NCBI RefSeq assembly: GCF_003362755.1
Contig: NZ_QKRA01000004.1
Coordinates: 186,001-250,000, forward strand
Direction: 5' to 3'
Length of the DNA: 64,000 nt
From: Marinomonas piezotolerans
GTDB lineage: Bacteria > Pseudomonadota > Gammaproteobacteria > Pseudomonadales > Marinomonadaceae
The notes beneath the pieces were generated by a model, which searched no databases, was not told the origin of the DNA, and saw nothing but the letters and a program-made list of their open reading frames with translations. This document shows positions 44,790 through 54,381 of this stretch, one piece after another. A program made the translations under genes and the position numbers. Each line of letters begins with the position of its first letter. Position 1 is the stretch's first letter.

Positions 44790-45097
44790 TGTCAGAATCA
44801 TCGCTTCTTGTGGAGTTGATTTTACTAGAAACTCAGCTCAAAGACTTATCTTCGGCGCAAAATTTTGAAGAGCTGCTAAGTATACTGAATTCAAAGCATG
44901 ATTTTATTCATGGCCTAGATGTTTCCGATATGAACGATGATGAAAAAAAAGCGTTCATATCATTTTCCCAAACTCATTATGATGTGATGCTCTCTATTCA
45001 AGCTATTCGAGAGGAAACACTTCAAGATCTAAAGAAAAGAAACTTTGGGAAAAAGAAGATAAAGCAATATAAAGGTGTTAGAAATAGTGCTAGATAA
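44789..45097 (+). CDS. fliT: FliT-like flagellar chaperone
   Basis: 102 aa small helical protein translated from the ATG overlapping the fliS stop. Sequence is only weakly conserved, but position after fliS, size and the basic C-terminus (KKRNFGKKKIKQYKGV) fit FliT/FlaI-type chaperones that bind FliD and flagellar export or regulatory proteins. Called mainly from context. Confidence 0.65.
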   Translation: MSESSLLVELILLETQLKDLSSAQNFEELLSILNSKHDFIHGLDVSDMNDDEKKAFISFSQTHYDVMLSIQAIREETLQDLKKRNFGKKKIKQYKGVRNSAR

Positions 45098-47195
45098 AAT
45101 ATCCGAGACTTTAGAAACAGGTACTAATTTTTTGGAGTTTTATAAGCTCGGGGTATCGCGTCTAAAAAAAAATGATCTAGAATTCTCAGAGCGTTACATT
45201 GCCAATATGTCGCATTTTGAAAAAGTCATGCCTCATATATATGAGAATTTCAAAAATTATATACCTAATAATAAGTATGTCTATCTAGAAGAAAGTGGCG
45301 ATCTTAACCTGATTGATAAACAAGCAGGTTGTTCAATATTCAACTCAAACCCAAAAGAGCTTGCTCGTAGGCGGGTTTCAAGTTTTCTAAAAAAGCCAAA
45401 GATTAGTAGTTTAACCATAGCTAGAAATCAAGTTCACTTTTCAAAGCATGTTCACTACTGTAATAAAATGAGTGAGATTCTGCACTCGGAACAGGAAAAA
45501 AATCAAGAGTTGTTAGAAGCGCCTGATTATGTTCCAGCTATGTTAATGTTTGGGCTGGAGTTAGGTTATCAGCTAGAAGTCATTTTGGACTCAATTACGG
45601 TAAAACATCTTTATATATACGAAAGAAATCCTGATTTTTTCTATTATTCTTTATTCTCAATTGATTGGATCTCCATCTTTGACAAGTTTAATGGAGATGG
45701 TCATACCTTAAATTTTTTAATTGGCGTTGAACCAGAAAATCTTTTAGATAAGTACCTTATTCAGCTTGAGGAAAATGGATATTTTTGGGCACCTAAAACG
45801 TATCTATATACAGCTCATAGAAGTGAACTCAATTTAAAAGCCATGAATGAGTTTGCTGAAACCTTCCCTAGGCAAGCTATGGGTTGGGGTTTTTTTGATG
45901 ATGCACTAATGGGGATTGCGCAAGGACTTGTTCCTCAAACTAATCGAAGAGTTGCTGCTATTCCTGTAGAGAATAGAAAAGACTTACCTAGATGGATTCA
46001 AGATACACCTGTATTCATTGTTGGTAATGGCCCGTCGCTGGATAATGCAATTGATCTGATAAAAGAGTACCGAGAAAGCATTATAGTTATTTGTTGTGGC
46101 TCAACGATTAATACGCTAAATAGAGTAGGGATTAAACCAGACTTTCAGGTCGATGTTGAGCGTATGAAGCAAACGGTGGATAAATTTGAGTTTTTAAACT
46201 CAGATTATTTAAAAGATATTATTGGATTGACCGTTGATGTGATGCATCCGAGCTTTTATCAATACTTCGATAAGGTCGTGATGGGAGGGAAACCAGGTGA
46301 AGCCATTGCAACCTTGATCGGAACCGAAGTGGCAAATGTTGGTTACCATTATGCAAATATGAATAACTCTGGACCATTTGTTGCCAACTTAGCATTATCT
46401 TATTGTTCTTTGTTTGGTTTTAATAACCTCTACTTCATAGGTGTAGATAATGGCTATAAAGATAGTGGATCTCATCATTCCAAACATAGTGGCTATTACA
46501 AAGATGGTAAAGAAACAGGCTTTCAATCATTTAAAAATAGGCGTGGGTTATTAAAGCTGGCAGGTAATTTTGGAGACATAATATACTCTACTAATGAGAT
46601 GAACCTTTCTAGAATACAGCTAGGAAGCCTTCTTAAAAATCTAAATAAACGTAAAAATTTTAGCTGCTTTAATCTTTCAGATGGGGCCAAAATTGAAGGT
46701 TCTAAAGCTCTTGATATTGACGATGTGATCATACTTGACGAAAAAATAGATCGTGATGTTTTGAAGAAAACTCTCTTCGATATTCGGACGATAGCTGAGC
46801 CTGACAACATTCGCTCCAAAACAGCAAATGAATCTCTGCATATGTCGGATTGTCTAAAAGTCATAAAATCGCTTTACACGTCTTGGGAGTTTCAATATAA
46901 ATCGAGAGAAGAAGTGTGTCAGATGCTATGGCGTTGTCACCGCTCTATTTATTTCCTAAAAGCCACTCAACATCGTTATATCTATGATTTGATGAAAGGG
47001 TCCTTTACGTATGCCGCGTATTACATGCTTTCTGCACTATACAGTATCGAGGATGAAGTTAGCTCGGTAAATGCAGCAGAAACTATTTTTTCTGTGTGGC
47101 AAGAGTTTTTAGATGAAATGCCATCCATGCTTGAGCGAGCGGCAGACACGATAGACGAAGGCAACGAACATTTAAAAAATTATTATAATGGTTAA
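45075..47195 (+). CDS. maf: Motility accessory factor (Maf-type flagellin glycosyltransferase, DUF115)
   Basis: 706 aa. The central MAF_flag10/DUF115 domain shows PVFIVGNGPSLDNAIDLIKE, ICCGSTINTLNRVGIKPDFQ and the later LYFIGVDNGY. Maf proteins transfer pseudaminic or legionaminic acid to flagellin serines and threonines in the cytoplasm. The gene starts with GTG (45075) inside fliT and is followed by pse genes, as expected. Base composition is noticeably more AT-rich than that of the pse and later glycan genes. Confidence 0.9.
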   Translation: MLEIVLDKISETLETGTNFLEFYKLGVSRLKKNDLEFSERYIANMSHFEKVMPHIYENFKNYIPNNKYVYLEESGDLNLIDKQAGCSIFNSNPKELARRRVSSFLKKPKISSLTIARNQVHFSKHVHYCNKMSEILHSEQEKNQELLEAPDYVPAMLMFGLELGYQLEVILDSITVKHLYIYERNPDFFYYSLFSIDWISIFDKFNGDGHTLNFLIGVEPENLLDKYLIQLEENGYFWAPKTYLYTAHRSELNLKAMNEFAETFPRQAMGWGFFDDALMGIAQGLVPQTNRRVAAIPVENRKDLPRWIQDTPVFIVGNGPSLDNAIDLIKEYRESIIVICCGSTINTLNRVGIKPDFQVDVERMKQTVDKFEFLNSDYLKDIIGLTVDVMHPSFYQYFDKVVMGGKPGEAIATLIGTEVANVGYHYANMNNSGPFVANLALSYCSLFGFNNLYFIGVDNGYKDSGSHHSKHSGYYKDGKETGFQSFKNRRGLLKLAGNFGDIIYSTNEMNLSRIQLGSLLKNLNKRKNFSCFNLSDGAKIEGSKALDIDDVIILDEKIDRDVLKKTLFDIRTIAEPDNIRSKTANESLHMSDCLKVIKSLYTSWEFQYKSREEVCQMLWRCHRSIYFLKATQHRYIYDLMKGSFTYAAYYMLSALYSIEDEVSSVNAAETIFSVWQEFLDEMPSMLERAADTIDEGNEHLKNYYNG

Positions 47196-48216
47196 TGTAA
47201 TGCTTAATAGCCCTTTTATCATTGCCGAACTATCTGGCAATCACGACCAGGATTTTGATACAGCCAAGGCTATGATTAAGGCGGCTGCGGAAGCTGGCGT
47301 GGATGCGATAAAGCTGCAAACCTATACCGCAGATACCATGACACTTAATGTGCGTAACGAAGAGTTCATCATTGGTGAGGCGGATAGCCTGTGGCAAGGA
47401 CAAAACCTATATGATTTGTACGGCAAAGCCTGCACACCATGGGAATGGCATAAACCGCTATTTGAATACGCTCAATCACTCGGTCTGACAGCCTTCAGTT
47501 CACCTTTTGATGCGAGTGCGGTTGAATTTCTGCAAAGTCTTAATGCGCCCCTTTATAAATTGGCTTCGTTTGAGTTGACGGATATTCCACTGATTCAGAA
47601 GATTGCTGAGACTGGTAAGCCGACTATAATGTCGACAGGTATGGCAACACTTAAAGAGATTGAGGAAGCTGTTTCTGCTTTTCGGCATATCAGTAATGCT
47701 GAATTAGTGTTACTGAAATGTACCAGTACCTATCCTGCCGATATGGCTGACTCCAACTTAGCTACGATTCCTGATCTAGCCGAGCGCTTTGATTGTCGAG
47801 TAGGGTTGTCCGATCATACTCGTGGTATTGGGGCCTCTGTCGCTTCGATTGCGTTTGGGGCGACAGTTATTGAAAAACACTTTGTTTTGGATCGCTCTGC
47901 TGGTGGCGTGGATGCTGAGTTTTCTATGGAACCTGCTGAAATGGCTGCGTTAGTTGAAAGTTGCCATCAGGCTTTTGCGGCGATTGGCACAGTGAAATAC
48001 GGCGGTTCTGAAACAGAGCAGAAAGCTAAGAAGTACCGACGATCGATTTATATTGTGCAAGATTTGCCTGTAGGGACTTCGATTCGGCCGGAGCATATCA
48101 AAATCATTCGTCCTTCATTAGGTTTGGCGCCAAAGCATTGGAATGAAGTCATTGGTCGCACTTTAAATGCTGATGTTCAGTTGGGGCAGCCCTTATCATG
48201 GGATCTACTCGACTAA
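47188..48216 (+). CDS. pseI: Pseudaminic acid synthase PseI
   Basis: 342 aa NeuB-family enzyme: condenses phosphoenolpyruvate with 2,4-diacetamido-2,4,6-trideoxy-L-altrose to give pseudaminic acid. Motifs FIIAELSGNHDQDF, KLQTYTADTMTL, FSSPFDASAV and EKHFVLDRSAGGVDAEFS match PseI better than sialic (NeuB) or legionaminic (LegI) synthases; a C-terminal SAF domain follows (RRSIYIVQDLPVGTSI). The start is uncertain between ATGs at 47188 and 47200. Overlaps maf by eight bases. Confidence 0.9.
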   Translation: MVNVMLNSPFIIAELSGNHDQDFDTAKAMIKAAAEAGVDAIKLQTYTADTMTLNVRNEEFIIGEADSLWQGQNLYDLYGKACTPWEWHKPLFEYAQSLGLTAFSSPFDASAVEFLQSLNAPLYKLASFELTDIPLIQKIAETGKPTIMSTGMATLKEIEEAVSAFRHISNAELVLLKCTSTYPADMADSNLATIPDLAERFDCRVGLSDHTRGIGASVASIAFGATVIEKHFVLDRSAGGVDAEFSMEPAEMAALVESCHQAFAAIGTVKYGGSETEQKAKKYRRSIYIVQDLPVGTSIRPEHIKIIRPSLGLAPKHWNEVIGRTLNADVQLGQPLSWDLLD

Positions 48217-49193
48217 ACGTGGTCATTCGTGCCGATGCCTCTATACAGATTGGTATGGGGCATCGCGTACGCAGTGAAGTGCTTGCTGAGGCCTTTTCTG
48301 AGCATGGTGCCGATGTCTGCTTTGTCGTGCATGACTCATGTGCAGATTTCGCCAAAGTGGGTGATGTTCTTTTTGAGCAGGAATTAGAATGGCATGAGTT
48401 GGCCCAACGAGCCGATGTCCTCGTTCTAGACCATTATGGCTACGATTTATCCGCCATCAATCAGCTATTTAGACTAAATCCTAATCTTTTAGTGCTAGAC
48501 GATAATAACAATCGTGGTAATTTTAACTGTCGTTGGTTACTAAATCCCCTCTCTTTGCGATACTCAAATACGGTTCTGTTTCCTCTTGTCGGTCCGGAAT
48601 TTGCGTTGCTTCGCCCTCAGTTTAATGAACGAAAAACGAGTGATCGAGGAGTGCGAAATAAGCTTTTGCTGACCTTTGGTGGAACTGATTCACTTGATTT
48701 AACTTTATCGTTTATTAAGTCGTTGTTTGAAAAAGGTTTTCCTTCGGAATCGCTGCTGATTATGGTAGGCTCAGGCGTACAAAATGCTAAAGAAATACAG
48801 GATTACTGCCGACAGCATCATTTTGAATGCCATAAAGGGGTAAGCCAAGTATCAGAGTTGATGGAACAGAGTCGTTTTGCGATCTCTGCTGCGGGCGGCA
48901 CTTTATTCGAGTTGGCTTGTATGGGGGTGCCAACGCATTTTATTCAAGTGGCAGAGAACCAAAAAAATGCACTTGATGAACATGCTTTAATAGGTTGGTG
49001 TTCAGCGACAAACTTTGTTGATCGGTCACCAAATGAACGACTGGTGCTGATCGACCAAGTGGTAGATGATGTGATAAGAACTTGGCAAAGTGACTTAACA
49101 GAACGAGTTCAGATCGCAGAGCGCTGTATTGATGGACAAGGCGCGCAACGTGTGGCTGAAGCCGTGTTAGCGTCACGTCTAATAAAGAAGTAA
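48198..49193 (+). CDS. pseG: UDP-sugar hydrolase PseG of the pseudaminic acid pathway
   Basis: 331 aa. Removes UDP from UDP-2,4-diacetamido-2,4,6-trideoxy-L-altrose, the step just before PseI. GT-B-like fold with the N-terminal IRADASIQIGMGHRVRSEVL motif (the glycine-rich GxGH and conserved His) and C-terminal AISAAGGTLFELACMGVP. Overlaps pseI by 19 bases. Confidence 0.9.
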   Translation: MGSTRLNVVIRADASIQIGMGHRVRSEVLAEAFSEHGADVCFVVHDSCADFAKVGDVLFEQELEWHELAQRADVLVLDHYGYDLSAINQLFRLNPNLLVLDDNNNRGNFNCRWLLNPLSLRYSNTVLFPLVGPEFALLRPQFNERKTSDRGVRNKLLLTFGGTDSLDLTLSFIKSLFEKGFPSESLLIMVGSGVQNAKEIQDYCRQHHFECHKGVSQVSELMEQSRFAISAAGGTLFELACMGVPTHFIQVAENQKNALDEHALIGWCSATNFVDRSPNERLVLIDQVVDDVIRTWQSDLTERVQIAERCIDGQGAQRVAEAVLASRLIKK

Positions 49194-49208
49194 AGCCTCC
49201 CTGGAGCA

Positions 49209-49739
49209 ATGAAAGTGATTTTTAAACGCTACCAAGTTGAGTTTCGAACCGTCGAGCAAGACGATATCGAGCAATTGCGTCAGTGGCGCAATAGTGATGA
49301 CATTCGCTTGATGATGGTTGATCAGAGCGAAATCTCTGTCGAGCAACAGAAGGAATGGTTTGAGCATTTACATACACAAATCAATCGCTATCACTTTGCC
49401 TTATGGTTTCGTGATCAATTGATCGGATATGCTAATGCGTCTTTAGATGAGCCTTACAGTGCAAGCACTGGGTTATATATCGGCCATGAAAAATATCGTG
49501 GCAGTATGCTCGCGATTTGTGTCGGAGTAGGCTTGAGTGAATGGTGTTTTGAGCTGTTGTCGATTTCGAATATTAAGGCACAAGTTGCTCCTCATAACCA
49601 AGCGGCATTGCGCTTCAATGAAAGCTTGGGCTACCGAGTGGTCGAGCAAAATGATAACTGGGTATTTCTAAGTAAAACGAAAAACGAGTTCGAGCAAGCA
49701 AGAAAGGGGTTATTGCCTACGTTGTCTCGTTTTGTTTGA
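49209..49739 (+). CDS. pseH: GNAT N-acetyltransferase PseH-like
   Basis: 176 aa acetyltransferase. PseH acetylates the 4-amino group of the UDP-altrosamine intermediate. Visible are the N-terminal QLRQWRNSDDIRLMM, the central GLYIGHEKYRG acetyl-CoA loop and NQAALRFNESLGYRVVEQ, all typical of this GNAT subgroup. Order pseI-pseG-pseH is common; pseB, pseC and pseF are not in the window. Confidence 0.85.
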   Translation: MKVIFKRYQVEFRTVEQDDIEQLRQWRNSDDIRLMMVDQSEISVEQQKEWFEHLHTQINRYHFALWFRDQLIGYANASLDEPYSASTGLYIGHEKYRGSMLAICVGVGLSEWCFELLSISNIKAQVAPHNQAALRFNESLGYRVVEQNDNWVFLSKTKNEFEQARKGLLPTLSRFV

Positions 49740-49778
49740 AACAGGTTGAAACAGTTTGAATACTAGGCATAGACAAAT

Positions 49779-50018
49779 ATGACAAACAATGAGCGCTTAG
49801 TCGCAACCTTTGTAACAAGCTTAAATATTGAGGCGAACCAAGTGGTAGACGAATTGGAATACAATACTATCTCTCAATGGGATTCCGTCGCGCACATGGT
49901 TTTGGTGGCGGCGTTAGAAAAAGAGTTCGATGTCATGCTGGATATGGATGAGATCATCGAAATGAGTTCAGTAAAAATTGCTAAGGAAATTTTGGCAAAG
50001 CACGATGTTGTATTTTAA
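49779..50018 (+). CDS. Acyl carrier protein
   Basis: 79 aa, with phosphopantetheine attachment Ser36 in QWDSVAHMVL and the acidic helix II/III region EKEFDVMLDMDEIIEMSS. It is a specialised carrier, since the housekeeping acpP lies in the fatty-acid cluster in such bacteria. It starts the acyl-handling block of this island and probably holds the intermediate worked on by the next genes. Confidence 0.9.
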   Translation: MTNNERLVATFVTSLNIEANQVVDELEYNTISQWDSVAHMVLVAALEKEFDVMLDMDEIIEMSSVKIAKEILAKHDVVF

Positions 50019-50040
50019 AGACGGATGCGCAAAGTAATTT

Positions 50041-50799
50041 ATGAGCCAAACGAACCAGACACAGCAAAACCGTAAAGCGGTACTTATCACTGGGGCCACC
50101 AGTGGAATTGGTCTGGCCTTGGCACAAACGCTCGCAGCACAGGATTACTTGGTTATAGTAAACAGTCGTAGTGAGGCGAGCTGCAAAGCTGTAGCGGAGT
50201 CGATTGGCGGTGTCGCGTTACCCTTTGATGTGACCGACGAAATGGCCTTAAAAATGGCATTTAAAACGCTGAACAGTTACCTACGTGACCATCACCTGAA
50301 TCTGTACGGATTGGCCCATTGTGCTGGCTCTATGATTACTCAACCGTTTCATTTCACTAATGCCTCAGTGATCCAGCAGATGCTGAACGAGCATGTCACT
50401 GGGGCTTTCTTGCTAAGTCAATGGTCTTCAAAATTGATGATGCGAGAGCAGCAGGGGGCGATTACTTTAATGTCCTCAGTGGTCGCCCAGCAGGGCAGTA
50501 TTGGACAGGTGGCCTATTCGTCCGCAAAAGCTGCGATTGAAGGAATGATCAAGTCTCTCTCGAAAGAGTTAGGTCAGTATGGTATTCGCGTGAATGCCGT
50601 TGCACCGGGTGTGATCGATACGCCATTGCTTACTGAGCTGAGTGATGAGAAACGTAACGAGATTGCACAATCGACGGTACTAAAACGCCTAGGTCAGCCA
50701 GAAGATATTGCTAAGGTATTGGCTTTTTTGCTGAGCGATCAAGCGGGTTTTATGACAGGTCAGACTCTCGCAGTAAATGGCGGCTTGCAGTTGCCCTAA
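50041..50799 (+). CDS. Short-chain dehydrogenase/reductase, FabG-like
   Basis: 252 aa Rossmann enzyme. NAD(P)-binding TGATSGIG is at residues 17-24; the active site has MSSVVAQQGSIGQVAYSSAK (Ser, Tyr, Lys), and the C-terminus ends with FMTGQTLAVNGGLQLP. FabG relatives reduce 3-oxoacyl-ACP; next to an ACP gene this is the likeliest role, but sugar reduction is also possible. Confidence 0.88.
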   Translation: MSQTNQTQQNRKAVLITGATSGIGLALAQTLAAQDYLVIVNSRSEASCKAVAESIGGVALPFDVTDEMALKMAFKTLNSYLRDHHLNLYGLAHCAGSMITQPFHFTNASVIQQMLNEHVTGAFLLSQWSSKLMMREQQGAITLMSSVVAQQGSIGQVAYSSAKAAIEGMIKSLSKELGQYGIRVNAVAPGVIDTPLLTELSDEKRNEIAQSTVLKRLGQPEDIAKVLAFLLSDQAGFMTGQTLAVNGGLQLP

Positions 50800-50808
50800 G
50801 GACTCATT

Positions 50809-52152
50809 ATGCAGCTTATCGAACGAATCAAACAGCACACGGGTATTGCGCTAGTTGATGCTGAGCAAACCGTGTCTTATGGGCAATTGGTTCAGCAAGC
50901 TGAACAGGTAGCGAGTCAATTAGCCGCCCATCAGCTAGTCGCCTTGGTGATGGAGAATAGGGTCGCCTCTATCATCGATTATCTAGCGTGTCTGATGGCG
51001 AGAGCGCCGATGATCTTATTAAGCGATATCACTCAGCTTGAGCTTTACACGGAGTATCAGCCCAATTTCCTGTTATACAGCAATCAGATCTCAGCGTTGA
51101 CGCCATTGAGTGTCGGGCAGAAAACGCATGACGATTTGCGTCTATTACTTTCCACCTCTGGCAGTACCGGCTCACCGAAAATGGTGCGCCTTTCTGCTCA
51201 GAATTTAGATTCCAATACTGCCTCCATTGTGAAATATTTAGAGCTTGATAGTACCGCGCGTTCCATCACGTCGTTACCGTTAACTTATTCGTTTGGCTTG
51301 TCGATTCTAAATTCCTATCTATGGGTAGGGGCAAGCCTAGTCGTTACCGAGACAAGCATTACCGATAAAGCCTTTTGGGCGCTGATGAAAGAGCAGGCCG
51401 TAACGTCTTTCTCCGGTGTTCCGTTTCATTTTGAGACGTTACAGCGATTACGCTTTTTCAATATGTCACTACCAGCGCTTAAAGTCTTTACCCAAGCGGG
51501 TGGTAAGCTGCGTAATCAGGTATTACAAGCCTTTGCTGAGCACTGCCAAGTCAATCAGCAACGCTTTTATGTAATGTACGGCCAAACTGAAGCGGCGCCG
51601 CGTATTTCTTATTTACCCCCTAAGTATTTGCTAGAAAAACTTGGTTCCATTGGTATATCTGTTCCTAGCGGCCAGCTAACGTTAGTGGATGAAAGTGGTT
51701 GTGAGATCTCTGAATCGGATCAAGAGGGTGAGCTGGTCTATCAAGGTGAAAATGTCATGATGGGCTATGCTGCAAACCGTGTTGATTTAGGGTTAGGGCA
51801 AGGTGAGTCTGTACTACATACAGGCGATCTTGCTAAGCGTGATGCAGACGGTTACTTCTATATCACCGGCCGAAAAAGCCGCTTTATCAAGATGCAGGGT
51901 AAGCGCATAAGTCTTGCGCATCTAGAGGAAGCGCTCAAACAGCGTGGTGTGACTGAAAATGCGTGTCTAGGGCAAGAAGACAAATTAGTGATTGCCTATG
52001 CTGGCAGTCAGCATCAATCAACAATCGTCGCTTATCTAAAAGAGCTCAGTATGCATTCAGCGTTTTATCAATTAATTTTGCTCGACAGGATTCCGCATAC
52101 CAGTAATGGCAAGGTGGATTATCCCACGTTAAAACAGCAGGCGTGCTTATGA
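50809..52152 (+). CDS. Acyl-AMP ligase (ANL superfamily)
   Basis: 447 aa adenylate-forming enzyme with the AMP-binding loop LSTSGSTGSPKMVRLS, YGQTEAAPRISYLPP, the HTGDLAKRDADGYFYITGRK hinge region and the C-terminal catalytic lysine region (PHTSNGKVDYPTL). It is shorter than acyl-CoA synthetases (about 550). Likely activates a carboxylic acid and loads it onto the ACP two genes upstream (inference). Confidence 0.87.
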   Translation: MQLIERIKQHTGIALVDAEQTVSYGQLVQQAEQVASQLAAHQLVALVMENRVASIIDYLACLMARAPMILLSDITQLELYTEYQPNFLLYSNQISALTPLSVGQKTHDDLRLLLSTSGSTGSPKMVRLSAQNLDSNTASIVKYLELDSTARSITSLPLTYSFGLSILNSYLWVGASLVVTETSITDKAFWALMKEQAVTSFSGVPFHFETLQRLRFFNMSLPALKVFTQAGGKLRNQVLQAFAEHCQVNQQRFYVMYGQTEAAPRISYLPPKYLLEKLGSIGISVPSGQLTLVDESGCEISESDQEGELVYQGENVMMGYAANRVDLGLGQGESVLHTGDLAKRDADGYFYITGRKSRFIKMQGKRISLAHLEEALKQRGVTENACLGQEDKLVIAYAGSQHQSTIVAYLKELSMHSAFYQLILLDRIPHTSNGKVDYPTLKQQACL

Positions 52153-53213
52153 GTGATTGGAAGTCCCTTGAGGTCTTTGGTCTTGCTAAAGCAGAAAAGC
52201 ATGCTTGGTTGCTGAGTGAATTGAACCGTCTCACGCAGCATCATCAAGTTCATTGCGCGCCGTACGCGAACTTGCTTGCTGGTCAAGGTCTACAAGCGGG
52301 CTACGCTGAGTCTTTAGACGATGTGCCCTTTGTCGCGGCTCGTTTATTTAAAATGCTGCACCTAAGTAGCACCTTGCCAGACAATGTGTTTAAGACGCTG
52401 ACGTCTTCAGGTACGACCTCTCAAGTAAAATCGCAAATAGTGTTGGACCGCAACACGGCGGCGTTGCAGTCTAAAGTTTTGGTTTCCCTGTTATCGTCTT
52501 TTACTGGTAAAGCACGCCGCCCCATGTTGATCATCGATCATGATGGCTTAACCGGCGATAAAGCCGGCTTTTCTGCTCGTGGCGCGGGAGTACAAGGGCT
52601 TTCCTTTTTAGGGCGAGATCATACTTATGCATTAAACGCCGATATGACGCCTAACTGGCCAGTCATCGATAAGTTCATGGCTAAATATGCCAGTGAGCCG
52701 GTGCTGATTTTTGGTTTTACCTTTATGGTATGGCAGCATTTTATTCAGCCCTTGATCGCATCTGGTCGATCAAATCAGTTACCTCCAGCATTACTGTTTC
52801 ACTCAGGTGGTTGGAAAAAGCTGCAAGACCAAGCGGTGTCCAATGACACCTTCAAAACCACGGTGCGCCAAGCCCTCGGCGAACAGGTGGCGATTCATAA
52901 CTTTTATGGCATGGTCGAGCAGATTGGTAGCGTGTTTGTCGAGTGCGAGGAAGGCCATTTGCATGCGCCCAGCTATGCTGATGTGATTCTTCGTGATCCA
53001 GAGACACTAGCTGAACAGCAAGTGGGGAAGGTCGGCTTAATTCAAGTGCTGTCTTTTATCCCGAGCAGTTATCCGGGACACTCGATTCTAACCGAAGATC
53101 TAGGACGTATGTTAGGGGAAGATGATTGCCCTTGTGGCCGCAAAGGCCGTTATTTTGAGGTACTAGGGCGTTTACCAAAAACTGAAGTGCGAGGCTGTGG
53201 CGATGTCTTCTAA
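52149..53213 (+). CDS. LuxE-like acyl-protein synthetase
   Basis: 354 aa from ATG 52149 (ATGA overlap with the ligase). LuxE/PaaK-like ligase: FKTLTSSGTTSQVKSQIVLD near residues 80-100, IHNFYGMVEQIGSVFVEC, LTEDLGRML and a C-terminal cysteine group (CPCGRKGRYFEVLGR, then RGCGD). In bioluminescence LuxE activates fatty acid and passes the acyl group to LuxC through a C-terminal cysteine; here Cys350 is a candidate. The next gene is LuxC-like, so the pair likely reduces an acid to an aldehyde. Confidence 0.85.
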   Translation: MSDWKSLEVFGLAKAEKHAWLLSELNRLTQHHQVHCAPYANLLAGQGLQAGYAESLDDVPFVAARLFKMLHLSSTLPDNVFKTLTSSGTTSQVKSQIVLDRNTAALQSKVLVSLLSSFTGKARRPMLIIDHDGLTGDKAGFSARGAGVQGLSFLGRDHTYALNADMTPNWPVIDKFMAKYASEPVLIFGFTFMVWQHFIQPLIASGRSNQLPPALLFHSGGWKKLQDQAVSNDTFKTTVRQALGEQVAIHNFYGMVEQIGSVFVECEEGHLHAPSYADVILRDPETLAEQQVGKVGLIQVLSFIPSSYPGHSILTEDLGRMLGEDDCPCGRKGRYFEVLGRLPKTEVRGCGDVF

Positions 53214-54324
53214 CATCCAATGTTGGGCGGGAAGTCCAGATTATTTGCAATGGTCTCGTACCCAGGTAATGCCCTTTAATGAGAAACGCGTTCAGTTTTT
53301 AGTACGACTGTCAGAGGCATTATTATCGAGACATTACAGCGCCGCCTTAACGGCGTTGGGTTTTTGGTTACGCGAGTCGCAACTACGTCAATGGCAGCAA
53401 GAGTACGCCAACGATGACAAAGTAATACTGGCACCTGTAGGGCGAGTATTTATCGTGTCGCCTTCGAATGTTGAGGGCCTATTTGCTTACAGCTGGGCGT
53501 TGTCTTACCTAATGGGCAACCAAACGGTGGTGCGAGTTAGTGAGCAGCTGACAGACGATCAGCAGACTTTGTTTACCTTGTTGGAATCATTGCATTTCCA
53601 AACAGCTGGACTCTCTGAGCAAGCGTTTATCAGCTACAACAAGCGTTCCGATTGGACATTAAAGCTGAGTCATTGGTGTCAGCTACGAATGCTTTGGAGC
53701 AGTGATCAAAGCATTGAATCCATTCGCCAGATTATATTGCCTGCACAAGCCCAAGAATGGGTATTTCCTGATCGTTACTCGGTCAGTGTGCTCTATCTAA
53801 CGGAAGCGGATGTACCGAAATTATCCAAACTTGCAGAAGGTTTTGCGCGGGATGTAAGTACATACCAACAGCAAGCTTGTGCATCACCCAAATGGGTATT
53901 CTGGTACCAAACGGATAAAGTCTTACAGCGACAATTTTGGAAAGCCGTTGATGTGTGTTTGGAGGACGTTTTCCCTGCGAGTGAACGATTAATCGCTAGC
54001 CAATACCTCTGTGCACTAGGCGGCGTTGAGGTATTTCATGGCAATATTAAGGTGATTGAGGGCTCGGGTATTTTAGGAGGTGATCAGCACCTAGAGGGCG
54101 TGGTTGGGCAAAGTCAATGTAGTGATCTGGCAATGATAAGCGCACAAATGCCCAATCATATTCAATCTGTTGCTGCCTTTGGGCTCGATCAAGCTGCCAA
54201 AGTCGCATTAATGACACGCTCAAATGTACGTCAATTCGCGCAAATGGGTCACGCTCTAAACTTTGATAAAGTGTGGGATGGCATTGATTTAACAACTATT
54301 TTAAGTAAAAAAGTACGTCTTTAA
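53203..54324 (+). CDS. LuxC-like acyl-CoA/acyl-ACP reductase
   Basis: 373 aa from ATG 53203 (GAGG site eight bases upstream, overlapping luxE-like). Aldehyde-dehydrogenase-type fold with APVGRVFIVSPSNVEGLFAY and the nucleophile region DVSTYQQQACASPKWVFW carrying the catalytic cysteine. LuxC proteins reduce acyl thioesters to aldehydes with NADPH. No luxAB is present, so the aldehyde is probably used for glycan modification rather than light. Confidence 0.85.
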   Translation: MSSNIQCWAGSPDYLQWSRTQVMPFNEKRVQFLVRLSEALLSRHYSAALTALGFWLRESQLRQWQQEYANDDKVILAPVGRVFIVSPSNVEGLFAYSWALSYLMGNQTVVRVSEQLTDDQQTLFTLLESLHFQTAGLSEQAFISYNKRSDWTLKLSHWCQLRMLWSSDQSIESIRQIILPAQAQEWVFPDRYSVSVLYLTEADVPKLSKLAEGFARDVSTYQQQACASPKWVFWYQTDKVLQRQFWKAVDVCLEDVFPASERLIASQYLCALGGVEVFHGNIKVIEGSGILGGDQHLEGVVGQSQCSDLAMISAQMPNHIQSVAAFGLDQAAKVALMTRSNVRQFAQMGHALNFDKVWDGIDLTTILSKKVRL

Positions 54325-54381
54325 TTTAGAAAAATGATGTCAGGCCGATATGATGTCAATGACATAATTAAGAGGTTCAAT

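Noticed and set aside
47188..48216. NeuB or LegI instead of PseI
   Set aside because: The N-terminal FIIAELSGNHDQ, together with pseG and pseH next to it, fits PseI better.
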